64,000 bases of DNA, from contig NZ_SIHY01000003.1 in assembly GCF_004320535.1 (NCBI RefSeq), forward strand, positions 248,001 to 312,000, written 5' to 3'. This stretch comes from Arthrobacter sp. S41 (GTDB taxonomy: Bacteria; Actinomycetota; Actinomycetes; Actinomycetales; Micrococcaceae). The position numbers and the translations under genes are program-made. This document shows positions 1 to 8,356 of this stretch, piece by piece. The first letter of the stretch is position 1. Every line of letters begins with the position of its first letter. The notes below the pieces were generated by a model. The model saw nothing but the letters and a program-made list of their open reading frames with translations, was not told the origin of the DNA and ran no database searches.

Positions 1-919
1 AGACGGCATCCGCGAACGTGTTGATGCAGAGTTCTTCAGCTTCACCGGCATCGGCCTGCAGTCGATCATCACCTACTTTGTTGTCTACACCTTGGGTCTG
101 CTCATCGGCCAGGACATCTGGCAGCGCGTTTTCACCGCCAAGACTCCGAAGGTTGCACGCTGGGGCGGAATGACCGCAGGCATCTACTGCATCTTCTACG
201 GCGCCGCTGGCGCACTGATTGGTATGGCCGCCAAGGTAGCCCTGCCAAATATCGCCGGTGCTGCGGATAATAAGGACGTCGTCTACGCGGAAGTTGCCAC
301 GCAGCTACTTCCCGTAGCTGTCGGTGGCCTAGTGATGGCTGCAGCCGTGGCCGCCATGATGTCTACCGCTTCCGGTGCATTGATCGCTGCCGCAACCGTG
401 GCTCGTACCGACGTCACTCCGTTTGTGGCCAGCTGGTTCGGCAAGCAGATTCAGGTCAACTCGAATGAGAACCCTGAGCACGACGTACGCGCTAACCGAA
501 TCTGGGTGATGGCTCTAGGTGTAGTCACGGTGACGTTGGCAATTCTGGTAGACGACGTGGTTGCAGCACTGACCATCGCCTACGACATCTTGGTTGGTGG
601 CCTCTTGGTAGCCATCATTGGTGGCCTGCTCTGGAAGCGCGGCAACGGTGTTGGCGCTACCGCGTCCATGGCTGCCGGTTCCATAGTCACCCTGGGCACA
701 ATGATCATCTTGGAGATTCAGGCCGAGAACAAGTTCGACGGCGTCTATGCCAACGAGCCAATCTACTACGGTTTGATTGCTTCAGCAGTAGCGTTCATCG
801 TCGTTTCGCTGGTCACCAAGTCCACTGACCGCCAGGTCATTGAGCACTGGAATCTGCGCGTTGCCGGCAAGGTGCAAGATGCTCCGGTGGCTGCTGGCGT
901 GCAGGAACCTACGCTTTAG
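1..919 (+). CDS. Sodium:solute symporter family protein (5' partial)
   Basis: The frame is open from base 2 to a TAG stop at 917-919, so the gene begins outside the window and about 305 C-terminal residues are seen. They contain repeated hydrophobic helices, small-residue-rich turns such as AMMSTASGALIAAATVARTD, and LIGQDIWQRVFTAKT, which resemble the middle and end of SSS-family (PutP/PanF-like) Na+-coupled transporters. The last helix is followed by a short hydrophilic tail. The substrate cannot be told from this part. A TTG at 92 could be mistaken for the start, but coding continues unbroken upstream in the same frame. A strong terminator lies 34 bases after the stop. Confidence 0.85.
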   Translation, partial: DGIRERVDAEFFSFTGIGLQSIITYFVVYTLGLLIGQDIWQRVFTAKTPKVARWGGMTAGIYCIFYGAAGALIGMAAKVALPNIAGAADNKDVVYAEVATQLLPVAVGGLVMAAAVAAMMSTASGALIAAATVARTDVTPFVASWFGKQIQVNSNENPEHDVRANRIWVMALGVVTVTLAILVDDVVAALTIAYDILVGGLLVAIIGGLLWKRGNGVGATASMAAGSIVTLGTMIILEIQAENKFDGVYANEPIYYGLIASAVAFIVVSLVTKSTDRQVIEHWNLRVAGKVQDAPVAAGVQEPTL

Positions 920-952
920 TCCGTTAGAAATACCCGGTCGGGCAAATAAATT

Positions 953-1006
953 CGAGCCTTGTGCTCAGCGATGCAAACCGCTGAGCACAAGGCTCGTTTT
1001 GTTCTT
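953..1006 (+). terminator. Rho-independent terminator after the symporter
   Basis: A perfect 18-bp inverted repeat (arms 953-970 and 979-996, loop of 8) is followed by TTTTGTTCTT. It ends the symporter transcript and also separates it from the convergent LOG-Nudix gene, which stops at 1013. Confidence 0.9.
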
Positions 1007-1012
1007 CGTGCT

Positions 1013-1993
1013 CTAGTTCTTGGAACTTGCGCCCCATTTGGCCGCCGGGGCTTTCCACGAGGATAGAGCATCCAAAAGCGCATTCGGTTCGCTGGCGACG
1101 ACCAGTGAGTCGCGGAACTGCGGGGCGAGGAAACCCTGATTAGTCATGTGATCCAGCATCTTCAGCAACGGCTGCCAGAATCCGTCGACATTCAACAGCG
1201 CTACTGGTTTCGCATGGATGCCAAGCTGTTGCCAGGTCCACACTTCAAAGAGCTCTTCCAACGTTCCGGCACCACCGGGCAGTGCGACAAAGCCATCAGC
1301 CAGTTCCGACATGCGGTGCTTTCGTGCATGCATGTCTGGAACAACTTCTAGGCTTGTTAGTCCTGGGTGCGCCAGTTCGCCATCAACCAGAACCTGCGGC
1401 ATAACTCCGAAAACTTCTCCGCCGGCCGCTCGCGCCGCATCAGCGATCGTTCCCATCAGGCCCACGCGTCCACCGCCATAGACGATGGCCCGGCCCGAGC
1501 CGGCAACTGTACGTGCGAAGTTTTCGGCCGTTTGCTCATAAATAGGTGACTTACCTAAAGCTGAGCCGGTGAAAACTGCCAAGCTCTGAATCTTTCGTGA
1601 CCCAGCGAGCAAAGCTGGGAAGACTACGTCCTTGAGCAAAGGGGCGAGCTCATCTACTTCCGCCGAAGGGTCGATCCACCGCAACTGCTCGATTTCAGCC
1701 AGTGGTTCACCAATCGGTACCAAAGGATGCTCAAATACAGTGGCTTGAACGTTATGCCCCGCTTCATTGGCCGCCGGGGCCGTGAAGGTGCCGATGATAC
1801 TCAGCAATGCTGGGTCCAAACTGGCTCCCAGCTCTTCACTCACTTCTCGCACCGCCGCGTCGATGGGCGACTCCCCTAGCTCTGGCTTGCCACCGGGGAA
1901 CATGAACGAAGTTGTACCTCGTTTGCGAACTGTCAGAACCTGTCCCGCATCGTTTCTGATAATGACGGCACTGACAGTGATCTGTTCTGACAT
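1013..1993 (-). CDS. Nudix hydrolase - LOG family (TIGR00730) fusion protein
   Basis: Two enzymes are joined in one 326-residue chain. Residues ~1-130 are a Nudix hydrolase with a complete box (G-x5-E-x7-REVSEELG, residues ~35-56), which normally cleaves nucleoside diphosphate derivatives. Residues ~134-326 are a Rossmann-fold LOG/'lysine decarboxylase-like' domain with FTGSALG, YGGGRVGLMG, DMHARKHRM and PGGAGTLEE (~239-247). LOG enzymes release the base from nucleoside 5'-monophosphates, as in cytokinin activation. I chose the ATG at 1993 because AGAAAG lies about 8 bases upstream; a longer start at 2014 has no ribosome site. The fusion suggests nucleotide clean-up, but the substrate is unknown. 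Confidence 0.85.
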   Translation of the reverse strand: MSEQITVSAVIIRNDAGQVLTVRKRGTTSFMFPGGKPELGESPIDAAVREVSEELGASLDPALLSIIGTFTAPAANEAGHNVQATVFEHPLVPIGEPLAEIEQLRWIDPSAEVDELAPLLKDVVFPALLAGSRKIQSLAVFTGSALGKSPIYEQTAENFARTVAGSGRAIVYGGGRVGLMGTIADAARAAGGEVFGVMPQVLVDGELAHPGLTSLEVVPDMHARKHRMSELADGFVALPGGAGTLEELFEVWTWQQLGIHAKPVALLNVDGFWQPLLKMLDHMTNQGFLAPQFRDSLVVASEPNALLDALSSWKAPAAKWGASSKN

Positions 1994-2125
1994 TCGAGTT
2001 CTTTCTTGGTCCATCTACACGCTGGTTGCGCCTGCTCGTCACGACAACCAGACGCCACTCAATCGTAGGACTTCCTGCGAAACGGTGCGAAATCTTTGCT
2101 TGTTCAGACAGCTTCGTACACGTAG

Positions 2126-2788
2126 CTAAGCCCTAAAATCCACGTCCGACACTGGCATAAGTTCGTCATTGATGATCTCGTAACCTAAAGAATTGAGCAC
2201 GGGAACAATTGAAATCTCTTCGCCTGTTTCCCATAGCCGTGGACCAGAATCGCCAAAGATGAAATATCCCCGGCCTCTTTCCGGACTGCTAAAGCGCAAG
2301 AACGAACAGATACCTCCCCTACCAACCGCGTCAACCGACTTTGCAAGGGATTGAAATTCTGCATAGTTCTTGGCAGCACCCGTCATTTCGCCAGCAAGAA
2401 TCTTCGCAGCTTGTGCCGCTTTACGATCGGTAAAGTCCACCAGATCTACCCGTTCTTTTAGAGCCAAGGGAACCAATCTTCGTGCGAGGACTTCTTGCTC
2501 CGAGATCTGCGAATCCAGTGTGAGCACACCTAATGATTCGCAGACCGCACCCACCATCGCCTGGGCAACGTTCAAAGTGCCGCGTGGTGCTTCTAAGTCA
2601 AACCGACCGTTTGAACTAGAGAAGAACCATGCGCCTAGTTTCACGAGATCGCCAGATCGTTGACGTGCGTACCTAGAATGACAACGAAAAATGTGCGTGC
2701 CCCGAGGTAGCTTCCGAACTGTAAGTTCGCCAACTTCCTGAGCAGACAAAACTACCGCGGAGACTCGGTGGGCTCGGGCCCGGCTCAT
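2126..2788 (-). CDS. RES-domain toxin (NAD+-degrading type)
   Basis: This 220-residue protein carries the RES signature: IFRCH around residue 35, WFFSSSNGRFD (~54-64), GTLNVAQAMVGAVCES (~70-85) and later SFLRFSSPERGRGYFIFGD. RES toxins (MbcT, ParT, RES-Pp) consume NAD+ or act as related transferases on nucleotide substrates, and are neutralised by an Xre-type antitoxin. Its ATG overlaps the stop of the upstream antitoxin gene by four bases (ATGA), as expected for a coupled toxin-antitoxin operon. The family call rests on motif recognition; the exact catalytic reaction here is inferred. Confidence 0.8.
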   Translation of the reverse strand: MSRARAHRVSAVVLSAQEVGELTVRKLPRGTHIFRCHSRYARQRSGDLVKLGAWFFSSSNGRFDLEAPRGTLNVAQAMVGAVCESLGVLTLDSQISEQEVLARRLVPLALKERVDLVDFTDRKAAQAAKILAGEMTGAAKNYAEFQSLAKSVDAVGRGGICSFLRFSSPERGRGYFIFGDSGPRLWETGEEISIVPVLNSLGYEIINDELMPVSDVDFRA

Positions 2789-3333
2789 CGAGTCCAGTCC
2801 CGCCTGGTGCTCAGAGCCTCCTCGAATACCAGATCAGCTGAAATCTCAGTTTCGGCTTCACCGCGCAAGACATCAATGGGACGCATACCCTGCAACTGTG
2901 GCATGGACAGTGTCATCCATCGCGCGACGCTCCAATTGGTCGCCGCAACGGGCAGAAGTACCTGCAGAACCTTTTTTACGCCGGGAACTACTTCATGGTT
3001 CTTAAATTGGAAGGCCGGATAGGCATTGACTTTCCCGTCTTCTAATTTGACCCGCAAGAGCGTATGACGACGAATCCTATCGCTTAACTGCTGGGGTGTT
3101 CGAACAGCTAGCTCCGTCATGACTCGTTCCGTGCCATAAAAGGTTCCGAAACGTTCGTCGATCGCTAAACGTCTTTTGGTCTTTGGTTCTTGTGCTTTGA
3201 TTTCCTGATTTACAAGCACACGAATCTTCGGAAGGGCGTCACGCAAGACCCGGAGGTCCATCTCCCCGGTTGGGAGACCAAGAGCGTGGGCAAGATCTTC
3301 GACCTTACGTTCTTCTAGTGGCGCTGTACTCAT
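2785..3333 (-). CDS. Xre/MbcA/ParS-type antitoxin of the RES system
   Basis: A 182-residue protein encoded directly before the RES toxin. The C-terminal part contains NWSVARWMT and PQLQGMRPIDVLRGEAE, the hallmark of the toxin-binding domain (DUF2384) of Xre/MbcA/ParS antitoxins. The N-terminal ~70 residues are helical and charged, and the middle is basic and could bind DNA. ATG at 3333 is preceded by AAGGA at about six bases; a GTG at 3336 is less well placed. Antitoxins of this class usually repress their own operon. The chain is somewhat longer than typical MbcA-like antitoxins. Confidence 0.78.
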   Translation of the reverse strand: MSTAPLEERKVEDLAHALGLPTGEMDLRVLRDALPKIRVLVNQEIKAQEPKTKRRLAIDERFGTFYGTERVMTELAVRTPQQLSDRIRRHTLLRVKLEDGKVNAYPAFQFKNHEVVPGVKKVLQVLLPVAATNWSVARWMTLSMPQLQGMRPIDVLRGEAETEISADLVFEEALSTRRDWTR

Positions 3334-3354
3334 CACTCATCCTTAGGCACTTAT

Positions 3355-3383
3355 ATTCTATGCCTTGATAGTAAGCGTTTGAA
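3355..3383 (-). promoter_or_regulatory. Candidate promoter of the RES/Xre operon
   Basis: On the minus strand TTCAAA (3383-3378) and TAGAAT (3360-3355) are spaced by 17 bases, ending about 21 bases before the antitoxin ATG. The -10 matches consensus in 5 of 6 bases and the -35 in 4 of 6. Confidence 0.45.
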
Positions 3384-3440
3384 GAGCGCAAAGAATCTTG
3401 TGGATAAACCACCATCGTCGTCAAAGGAGTCGAGCGCACG

Positions 3441-3488
3441 AAAAAGGAGCTATCGCAGTTCATTCAATGAATGAACTGCGATAGCTCC
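3441..3488 (-). terminator. Rho-independent terminator of purA
   Basis: A perfect 20-bp stem (3469-3488 with 3446-3465) closes on a 3-base loop, and read on the minus strand it is followed by five Ts. It starts 14 bases after the purA stop codon. Confidence 0.92.
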
Positions 3489-3502
3489 CTAATATCTAGG
3501 AA

Positions 3503-4792
3503 CTAGTCCTGGATCAGATCATGACGCACGATGGTCTGGTCACGGTCCGGACCCACGCCAATAGCAGAGATCCGGGTACCGGAGATCTTTTCCAGAGCCA
3601 GAATGTAGTTCCGGGCGTTCTCCGGAAGATCTTCCATGGTCTTGGCGCCCGAGATATCCTCGGTCCAGCCCGGGAAGTACTCAAAGATCGGCTTCGCGTG
3701 GTGGAAATCGGTCTGCGTCATTGGCATCTCATCGTGGCGCACGCCGTCTACGTCATAAGCAACACACACTGGGATCTGCTCAATGTTGCTAAGCACATCC
3801 AGCTTGGTCACGAAGTAGTCGGTAAAGCCGTTCACGCGCGAAGCGTGGCGAGCCAAAACTGCGTCATACCAACCGCAACGACGTGGGCGGCCAGTGTTCA
3901 CACCGAACTCACCACCGGTCTTCTGCAGGTAGACACCCATTTCATCAAACAACTCAGTTGGGAAAGGACCGGCACCCACACGGGTGGTGTACGCCTTGAT
4001 AATGCCAATGGAACGGGTGATGCGGGTTGGGCCAATACCTGAACCAACCGATGCGCCACCGGCAGTTGGGTTCGATGAGGTCACGAATGGGTAGGTTCCG
4101 TGGTCCACGTCCAAGAACGTAGCCTGGCCGCCTTCCATCAGAACAACCTTGTCCTCATCTAGTGCCTTGTTCAACTCGTAGGTCGAGTCGATAACCAGCG
4201 GGCGCAGACGCTCAGCGTAGGAGAGGAAGTACGAAACAATTTCCTCAACCTCAACGCTGCGGCGGTTGTAGATCTTAACCAGTAGTTCGTTCTTCTGGCG
4301 CAGTGCGCCTTCAACCTTCTGGCGCAGGATCGACTCGTCAAAGACGTCCTGCACGCGGATGCCGAGGCGTCCGACCTTATCCATGTAGGCCGGGCCGATG
4401 CCGCGTCCGGTGGTGCCGATGGCACGCTTGCCCAGGAAGCGTTCGGTGACCTTATCCATGGTCTGGTGGTACGGAGCCACCAGGTGCGCGTTAGCTGAAA
4501 CGCGTAGCTTCGAGGTATCGGCGCCACGGGATTCAAGACCATCAATTTCTTCGAAGAGGGCCTCAAGATTCACCACGCAGCCGTTGCCGATAATCGGAGT
4601 GGCATTCGGCGAAAGGATGCCGGCTGGAAGGAGCTTAAGCTCGTACTTCTCGCCACCAACGACCACGGTGTGCCCTGCGTTGTTACCACCATTGGGCTTC
4701 ACTACGTAGTCGACCAGTCCACCGAGTAGATCGGTGGCCTTACCTTTACCTTCGTCGCCCCACTGTGCTCCGACGATCACGATTGCTGGCAT
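3503..4792 (-). CDS. purA: Adenylosuccinate synthetase
   Basis: PurA catalyses GTP-dependent joining of IMP and aspartate to adenylosuccinate, the first step from IMP to AMP. The protein is 429 residues, normal for the family. It opens with [18 protein letters not shown], the PurA nucleotide loop with catalytic Asp, and contains [44 protein letters not shown] and [16 protein letters not shown] at 4792 was chosen because GGGGGAGGA precedes it at the proper distance; an in-frame start 45 bases upstream adds a non-conserved stretch. The upstream leader is rich in hairpins. Confidence 0.97.
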   Translation of the reverse strand: MPAIVIVGAQWGDEGKGKATDLLGGLVDYVVKPNGGNNAGHTVVVGGEKYELKLLPAGILSPNATPIIGNGCVVNLEALFEEIDGLESRGADTSKLRVSANAHLVAPYHQTMDKVTERFLGKRAIGTTGRGIGPAYMDKVGRLGIRVQDVFDESILRQKVEGALRQKNELLVKIYNRRSVEVEEIVSYFLSYAERLRPLVIDSTYELNKALDEDKVVLMEGGQATFLDVDHGTYPFVTSSNPTAGGASVGSGIGPTRITRSIGIIKAYTTRVGAGPFPTELFDEMGVYLQKTGGEFGVNTGRPRRCGWYDAVLARHASRVNGFTDYFVTKLDVLSNIEQIPVCVAYDVDGVRHDEMPMTQTDFHHAKPIFEYFPGWTEDISGAKTMEDLPENARNYILALEKISGTRISAIGVGPDRDQTIVRHDLIQD

Positions 4793-4825
4793 GGGATCCT
4801 CCCCCTTGCATAAAGCAGCGGTTGC

Positions 4826-4859
4826 GGCGTGCTTCACGCCGTCCCGGCACGGTGCCGGG
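4826..4859 (-). other. Two tandem hairpins in the purA leader
   Basis: Inverted repeats CCCGGCAC/GTGCCGGG (4843-4859) and GGCGTG/CACGCC (4826-4840) sit side by side between the upstream U-run element and the purA ribosome site. They have no T-tract of their own, so they may be RNA structure or a protein-binding site rather than terminators. Confidence 0.4.
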
Positions 4860-4860
4860 C

Positions 4861-4920
4861 AAAAAATATGCCCCTGTCCTGCTCACTAAAACCCGAAGGT
4901 TCGCTGCAAGAGTTAGGGGC
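4861..4920 (-). terminator. Terminator/attenuator-like element between the Pr6Pr gene and purA
   Basis: Read on the minus strand, GCCCCT (4920-4915) pairs with AGGGGC (4875-4870), which is followed by ATATTTTTTG. Between them AACC-TTCG-GGTT (4901-4890) forms a UUCG-capped hairpin, giving a branched structure. It begins 28 bases after the Pr6Pr stop, so it most simply terminates that gene; it could also act as an attenuator for purA. Confidence 0.5.
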
Positions 4921-4947
4921 TCTTACGACCAAAGTTTACCGAAACGA

Positions 4948-5601
4948 TTAGTGAATCTCGAGTTGTACGTCACGGTGTCGCCCGCGACGTCCATAGGCGA
5001 GCACAAGAAACGCGATTCCAGCGAAGAGCACAGCAATGCAAAAGACATACAAGGCAACCGTTGCGTAGCCCTGCTCTGGGCTCAGGAATGGGTAGGGAAC
5101 CCAGCCATCGGTGGCTCCACGAACTAGAACTACCCCGGTCCAGAGCAACGGGTACACCAGTAACAGTGGCACTACCGCGTAGGACAAAAATCTACGGTCC
5201 CGCGCCAAGAGCCAATCGGCAATGACCACCAGTGGACCGATAATATGCATCACCCAATTCGCCCAGGGCAGCGGCACCCCGCCCGCAGCACCTAAGGGTG
5301 CCAACAAGGTGAGGTAAATCAGACCGACCACCACCATGCACACACTTGCTAAAGCACGCAGGCCCACAACCCAGCGAGGTACCGAAGCACCCTTGGCTAG
5401 GCCTATTCCCCCGGCAATAAGTCCGACCACCACGACCACAAGATTCGACTGGATAGTGAAGTACCCAAAGAAGTTCATCGGCAATACCGGTCCTCGTGAC
5501 GCGGTGTCCACATAGGTGGCTACGATGGCACTTAGAGTGATAAGCGCCCAGAGCATTCGGACTAGGTTCACATAGCGCAATGAGTTTTGAGCGGTCTTCA
5601 C
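4948..5601 (-). CDS. Pr6Pr family membrane protein
   Basis: A 217-residue integral membrane protein with about six hydrophobic helices. The segment PMNFFGYFTIQSNLVVVVVG (residues ~41-60) is the characteristic motif of the Pr6Pr family (FAR-17a/AIG1-like), whose function in bacteria is unclear. The helix with NWVMHIIGPLVVIADWLL also fits. It has a short charged, His/Arg-rich C-terminus. It precedes purA on the same strand but a terminator-like element separates them, so it is probably its own transcription unit. Confidence 0.8.
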   Translation of the reverse strand: MKTAQNSLRYVNLVRMLWALITLSAIVATYVDTASRGPVLPMNFFGYFTIQSNLVVVVVGLIAGGIGLAKGASVPRWVVGLRALASVCMVVVGLIYLTLLAPLGAAGGVPLPWANWVMHIIGPLVVIADWLLARDRRFLSYAVVPLLLVYPLLWTGVVLVRGATDGWVPYPFLSPEQGYATVALYVFCIAVLFAGIAFLVLAYGRRGRHRDVQLEIH

Positions 5602-5819
5602 TCTCGAAGACTATAACTAGCAGCTACCGCTTCCAAAGATTTAAGCGTAGCGACTTGAAGATTCGTCAGTTCGTGTGTCCACAAAGTGACGAGACAGGAC
5701 ATACATAGTAATGAGATCCGCTGTCTTCGAAGCTATGAGTTTCAGTTTCTACGATGTACCGAGATTTCACGCTACCCGTATTCAGCAGTGGACCGCCACG
5801 AAACTTCGAGGTTAGCGGT

Positions 5820-5978
5820 TTAGAGTTCAGATATTTTGCTTATGACCAGCCCCGCCTCAGGGTCAGGGTCAAGGAAATTAGCCAGAACGCCGGATGTAAT
5901 AAATAAGAATATACCTATAACTACTAGTATGATGATTATCAATGAAATGATGAAAAACTTCTTATCCTGTGCTTTCAT
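5820..5978 (-). CDS. Possible small single-pass membrane protein (52 aa)
   Basis: An ATG at 5978 opens a 52-codon frame: a charged head MKAQDKK, then an almost unbroken Ile/Val/Leu/Phe helix of about 20 residues, then the polar tail NFLDPDPEAG. The composition fits a real small membrane protein. No convincing ribosome site is visible. It is divergent from the secreted protein at 6034, with 55 bases between them. I recognise no family. Confidence 0.35.
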   Translation of the reverse strand: MKAQDKKFFIISLIIIILVVIGIFLFITSGVLANFLDPDPEAGLVISKISEL

Positions 5979-6033
5979 ATGTTAATTCATACCATCTATC
6001 CGGTCCACCTTCCATTCCGTTCTCGGAGATGCT

Positions 6034-7053
6034 TTGTCCCAAAATATCCGTGCTAAATTTTTCGCCCTGTCTATAGTTGGCGCGCTTGTCTGCGCGCCAA
6101 CCGTCGTCTTCGCACAGCCCCAAGAGCCAGTTTCTAAAAGCACCACCGCGGCACTTGAAAACCTCGCTGCTGTTTCAGATGACACTTCACATGACGTTTT
6201 AGGAACCTCCGCAGACATTGCAGCTTCTAAAGCCTCCAACGTGTTTGATCTTCATGTCGCTGAAACTGCAATCGTTGTTCCAAGAGAGCCTGGGAAGCCC
6301 ATAAGAATTGGCACTGGTTCAGAGAGCATCGAAATCCTTCGCCCCTCTGAAAATCAAGCATCAGCTATGGCCCTAGCCCCTGGTGTGATTTCGAATGAAG
6401 GCGCAGACTTCTCCACCGTCACATCTGTCAAAGATAGCGGCGACGTTCAAATCGCTACTGTCATCAACGATCCAAGATCTACTGAGCGTTTTGAATACCA
6501 CTTAGACCTTCCCGATGATGCCACAATGCGCGAAGTAGAGGGTGGTGTACTGATTGAATCTAAAAATGGAGACCTGATAGGCGGGTTTGCTCCTCCTTGG
6601 GCTAAGGATGCTAACGGATTAGAAGTTCATACGCGCTACGAGATTGAAGGAAACGCCATAGTTCAAGTCGTTGACCATCATTCTGTTGAGAATCTCACGT
6701 ATCCAGTAGTTGCGGATCCTGCCTACTCAAAAGGGATTATCAAACAGGTCAAGTGGGAACGATGGAAAAACGGTGGATGGGAGATCAGGTTGACAGTTAC
6801 TGCGCTCGCGCGTTGGTACCAACCTTTCAACCCAAGCTACGTTTACAAAATGGGTCTAGACGATCTACGTCAACATCATCCTCGTTCCATGGCAAAAGCT
6901 ACGATGGCGCAACAATGGAACTGTCATGTTGTGGGGCTTGCAGGAACGATAAATATCGACTTAGAAAGTAAGCGTAAAAGCTGGCCTGGTTGGCGCAAGG
7001 GGATAGCTACCAGTGTCATCAAGGGAAACGCTGCTAAGGCATGCAACTGGTAA
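6034..7053 (+). CDS. Secreted protein with DUF2599-like C-terminus
   Basis: A 339-residue protein with a Sec signal peptide (FFALSIVGALVCAPTVVFAQ, residues ~9-28). The middle contains YEIEGNAIVQVVDHHS followed by NLTYPVVADPAY, a motif shared by many secreted actinobacterial proteins of unknown role. The C-terminal ~100 residues (WKNGGWEIRLTVTALARWYQ ... MAQQWNCHVVG ... NIDLESKRKSWPGW) resemble DUF2599. The start is TTG at 6034, preceded by GGAG five bases upstream. A terminator follows. An exported or surface-associated role is likely; the molecular function is unknown. Confidence 0.7.
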   Translation: MSQNIRAKFFALSIVGALVCAPTVVFAQPQEPVSKSTTAALENLAAVSDDTSHDVLGTSADIAASKASNVFDLHVAETAIVVPREPGKPIRIGTGSESIEILRPSENQASAMALAPGVISNEGADFSTVTSVKDSGDVQIATVINDPRSTERFEYHLDLPDDATMREVEGGVLIESKNGDLIGGFAPPWAKDANGLEVHTRYEIEGNAIVQVVDHHSVENLTYPVVADPAYSKGIIKQVKWERWKNGGWEIRLTVTALARWYQPFNPSYVYKMGLDDLRQHHPRSMAKATMAQQWNCHVVGLAGTINIDLESKRKSWPGWRKGIATSVIKGNAAKACNW

Positions 7054-7087
7054 TTTCACCAGGCTGGCTCTAGATAGATTTTCATCA

Positions 7088-7127
7088 AAAGTAAGCATCT
7101 GGCTGATCGGGTAGATGCTTACTTTTT
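7088..7127 (+). terminator. Rho-independent terminator after the DUF2599-like gene
   Basis: AAAGTAAGCATCT pairs with AGATGCTTACTTT across a 12-base loop and runs into a T-tract; A-rich on the other side, it could act in both directions. Confidence 0.85.
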
Positions 7128-7558
7128 ACCCACGGAACTCTTTGATATCGAGTTCTTGATACCTTTGCTGAATCTTCACGCGATTTTCAAGGCTCTTTGT
7201 AGGGCTTTTGATGAAACTAATTATCCACAGCAACGCTATGTGACGCTGCTAGCAACGTCATGACCTCGGCAAACATTCCATCCAGTTCGAAGCCAAGAGC
7301 CCCAAGCGATCCTTGTGTCACGTAGTAACCCGTCAGCAGAAACACACAGCATGAATCGTCATCGCAGTACGATCTATGCGCCTTAATGATGCAAACCTCA
7401 CTTCTCCGAAGTTTTCATTTGCCATACCAAGTTGGCTTCCTCGGGTTTCAACGATGTGCGACTGAGTACACGTCACTAAGTCGAGCTTAAACATGGATAT
7501 CAATGACATTCTCGCGCAGACTTGACTCTGACACAGTGTGAGGGCGGAGAACTGAAGA
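7128..7558. other. Non-coding gap before the MerR gene
   Basis: I see no convincing gene in these 430 bases. Near the right end TTGACT (7522-7527) overlaps a near-palindrome CTCTGACACAGTGTGAG (7526-7542), which is the kind of dyad MerR proteins bind between or beside promoter elements. No good -10 box was found. Confidence 0.4.
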
Positions 7559-8356
7559 ATGTTATCCATCGGGATGTTTGCGCAGATTGGTCAGGTCACC
7601 CACCGCATGTTGCGGCATTGGGATACGTCCGGTCTGCTCACCCCTGCCCATGTGGACCCGTTCAGCGGTTATCGTTCCTATGATCCGTCCCAGCTACAGC
7701 GCTTGCATCAGATTGTTGCTCTGCGCGATTTGGGATTTGGGCTCGAAGAGATCTCTTTAAGTCTGGCTCAGGGAGCAACTGCTGGAAAGATCTCCGAACT
7801 TTTGCTCATTCGTCAGGCGCAAGTAGAGACTGAACACCAGCTAGCCATGCAGCGCCTACGTGAAGTGCAACGACGTCTACAACTGATCTCCAAGGAGAAG
7901 CTCATGTCACGCATTGAAATCATTCACAAGCCATTGCCCGCAGTGCGTTTGGCGGCCGGCCGCTTCACCGTGGCCGAGCAACCTGAAATCGCCGGCCGCA
8001 TCGGCCCACTCTTCGACAAGATCGCGCAGTCCATTCAGGGCCAAAGCCTTGCCACACCCGTTGCGCAGTACAACGGTACCGAGGATGGCGTAGAGGTCAT
8101 TGCCGGGTATGCCACTAGCGCCCAGAGCCTAGCCGGTGTCGAGATCATCGAGCTTCCCGCCGTGCCTGAAGCAATTTGCGGAGTGCACCTTGGCTCAATG
8201 GACACTATTCATGAAAGCTGGCAGGCCGTTCATGAGGAAGTCTTGACCCGAGGTTTGGTGCCGACCGGCCCGTGCCGCGAAGTCTACGTGCGCGCTGTAT
8301 CCGAAGACCAAGCAGATTGGGTGACCGAACTTCAGCAGCCCGTCGGCACTCCCTAA
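7559..8356 (+). CDS. MerR family regulator with GyrI-like effector domain
   Basis: A 265-residue regulator. The N-terminus has a MerR helix-turn-helix (IGMFAQIGQVTHRMLRHWDT, then GLL...GYRSYDPSQL), followed by a long helix (residues ~80-110) used for dimerisation. From ~120 on, IEIIHKPLPAVRLAAGRFTV begins a GyrI/BmrR-like ligand domain that usually senses small hydrophobic or cationic drugs. Its stop codon overlaps that of the convergent ROK regulator by four bases. The probable operator is the dyad just upstream, implying autoregulation. Confidence 0.85.
   Translation: MLSIGMFAQIGQVTHRMLRHWDTSGLLTPAHVDPFSGYRSYDPSQLQRLHQIVALRDLGFGLEEISLSLAQGATAGKISELLLIRQAQVETEHQLAMQRLREVQRRLQLISKEKLMSRIEIIHKPLPAVRLAAGRFTVAEQPEIAGRIGPLFDKIAQSIQGQSLATPVAQYNGTEDGVEVIAGYATSAQSLAGVEIIELPAVPEAICGVHLGSMDTIHESWQAVHEEVLTRGLVPTGPCREVYVRAVSEDQADWVTELQQPVGTP

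Noticed and set aside
3521-4042. 173-residue frame opposite purA
   Set aside because: Shadow of purA.
7333-7569. 78-residue minus-strand frame
   Set aside because: Overlaps the MerR start and promoter dyad; no support.
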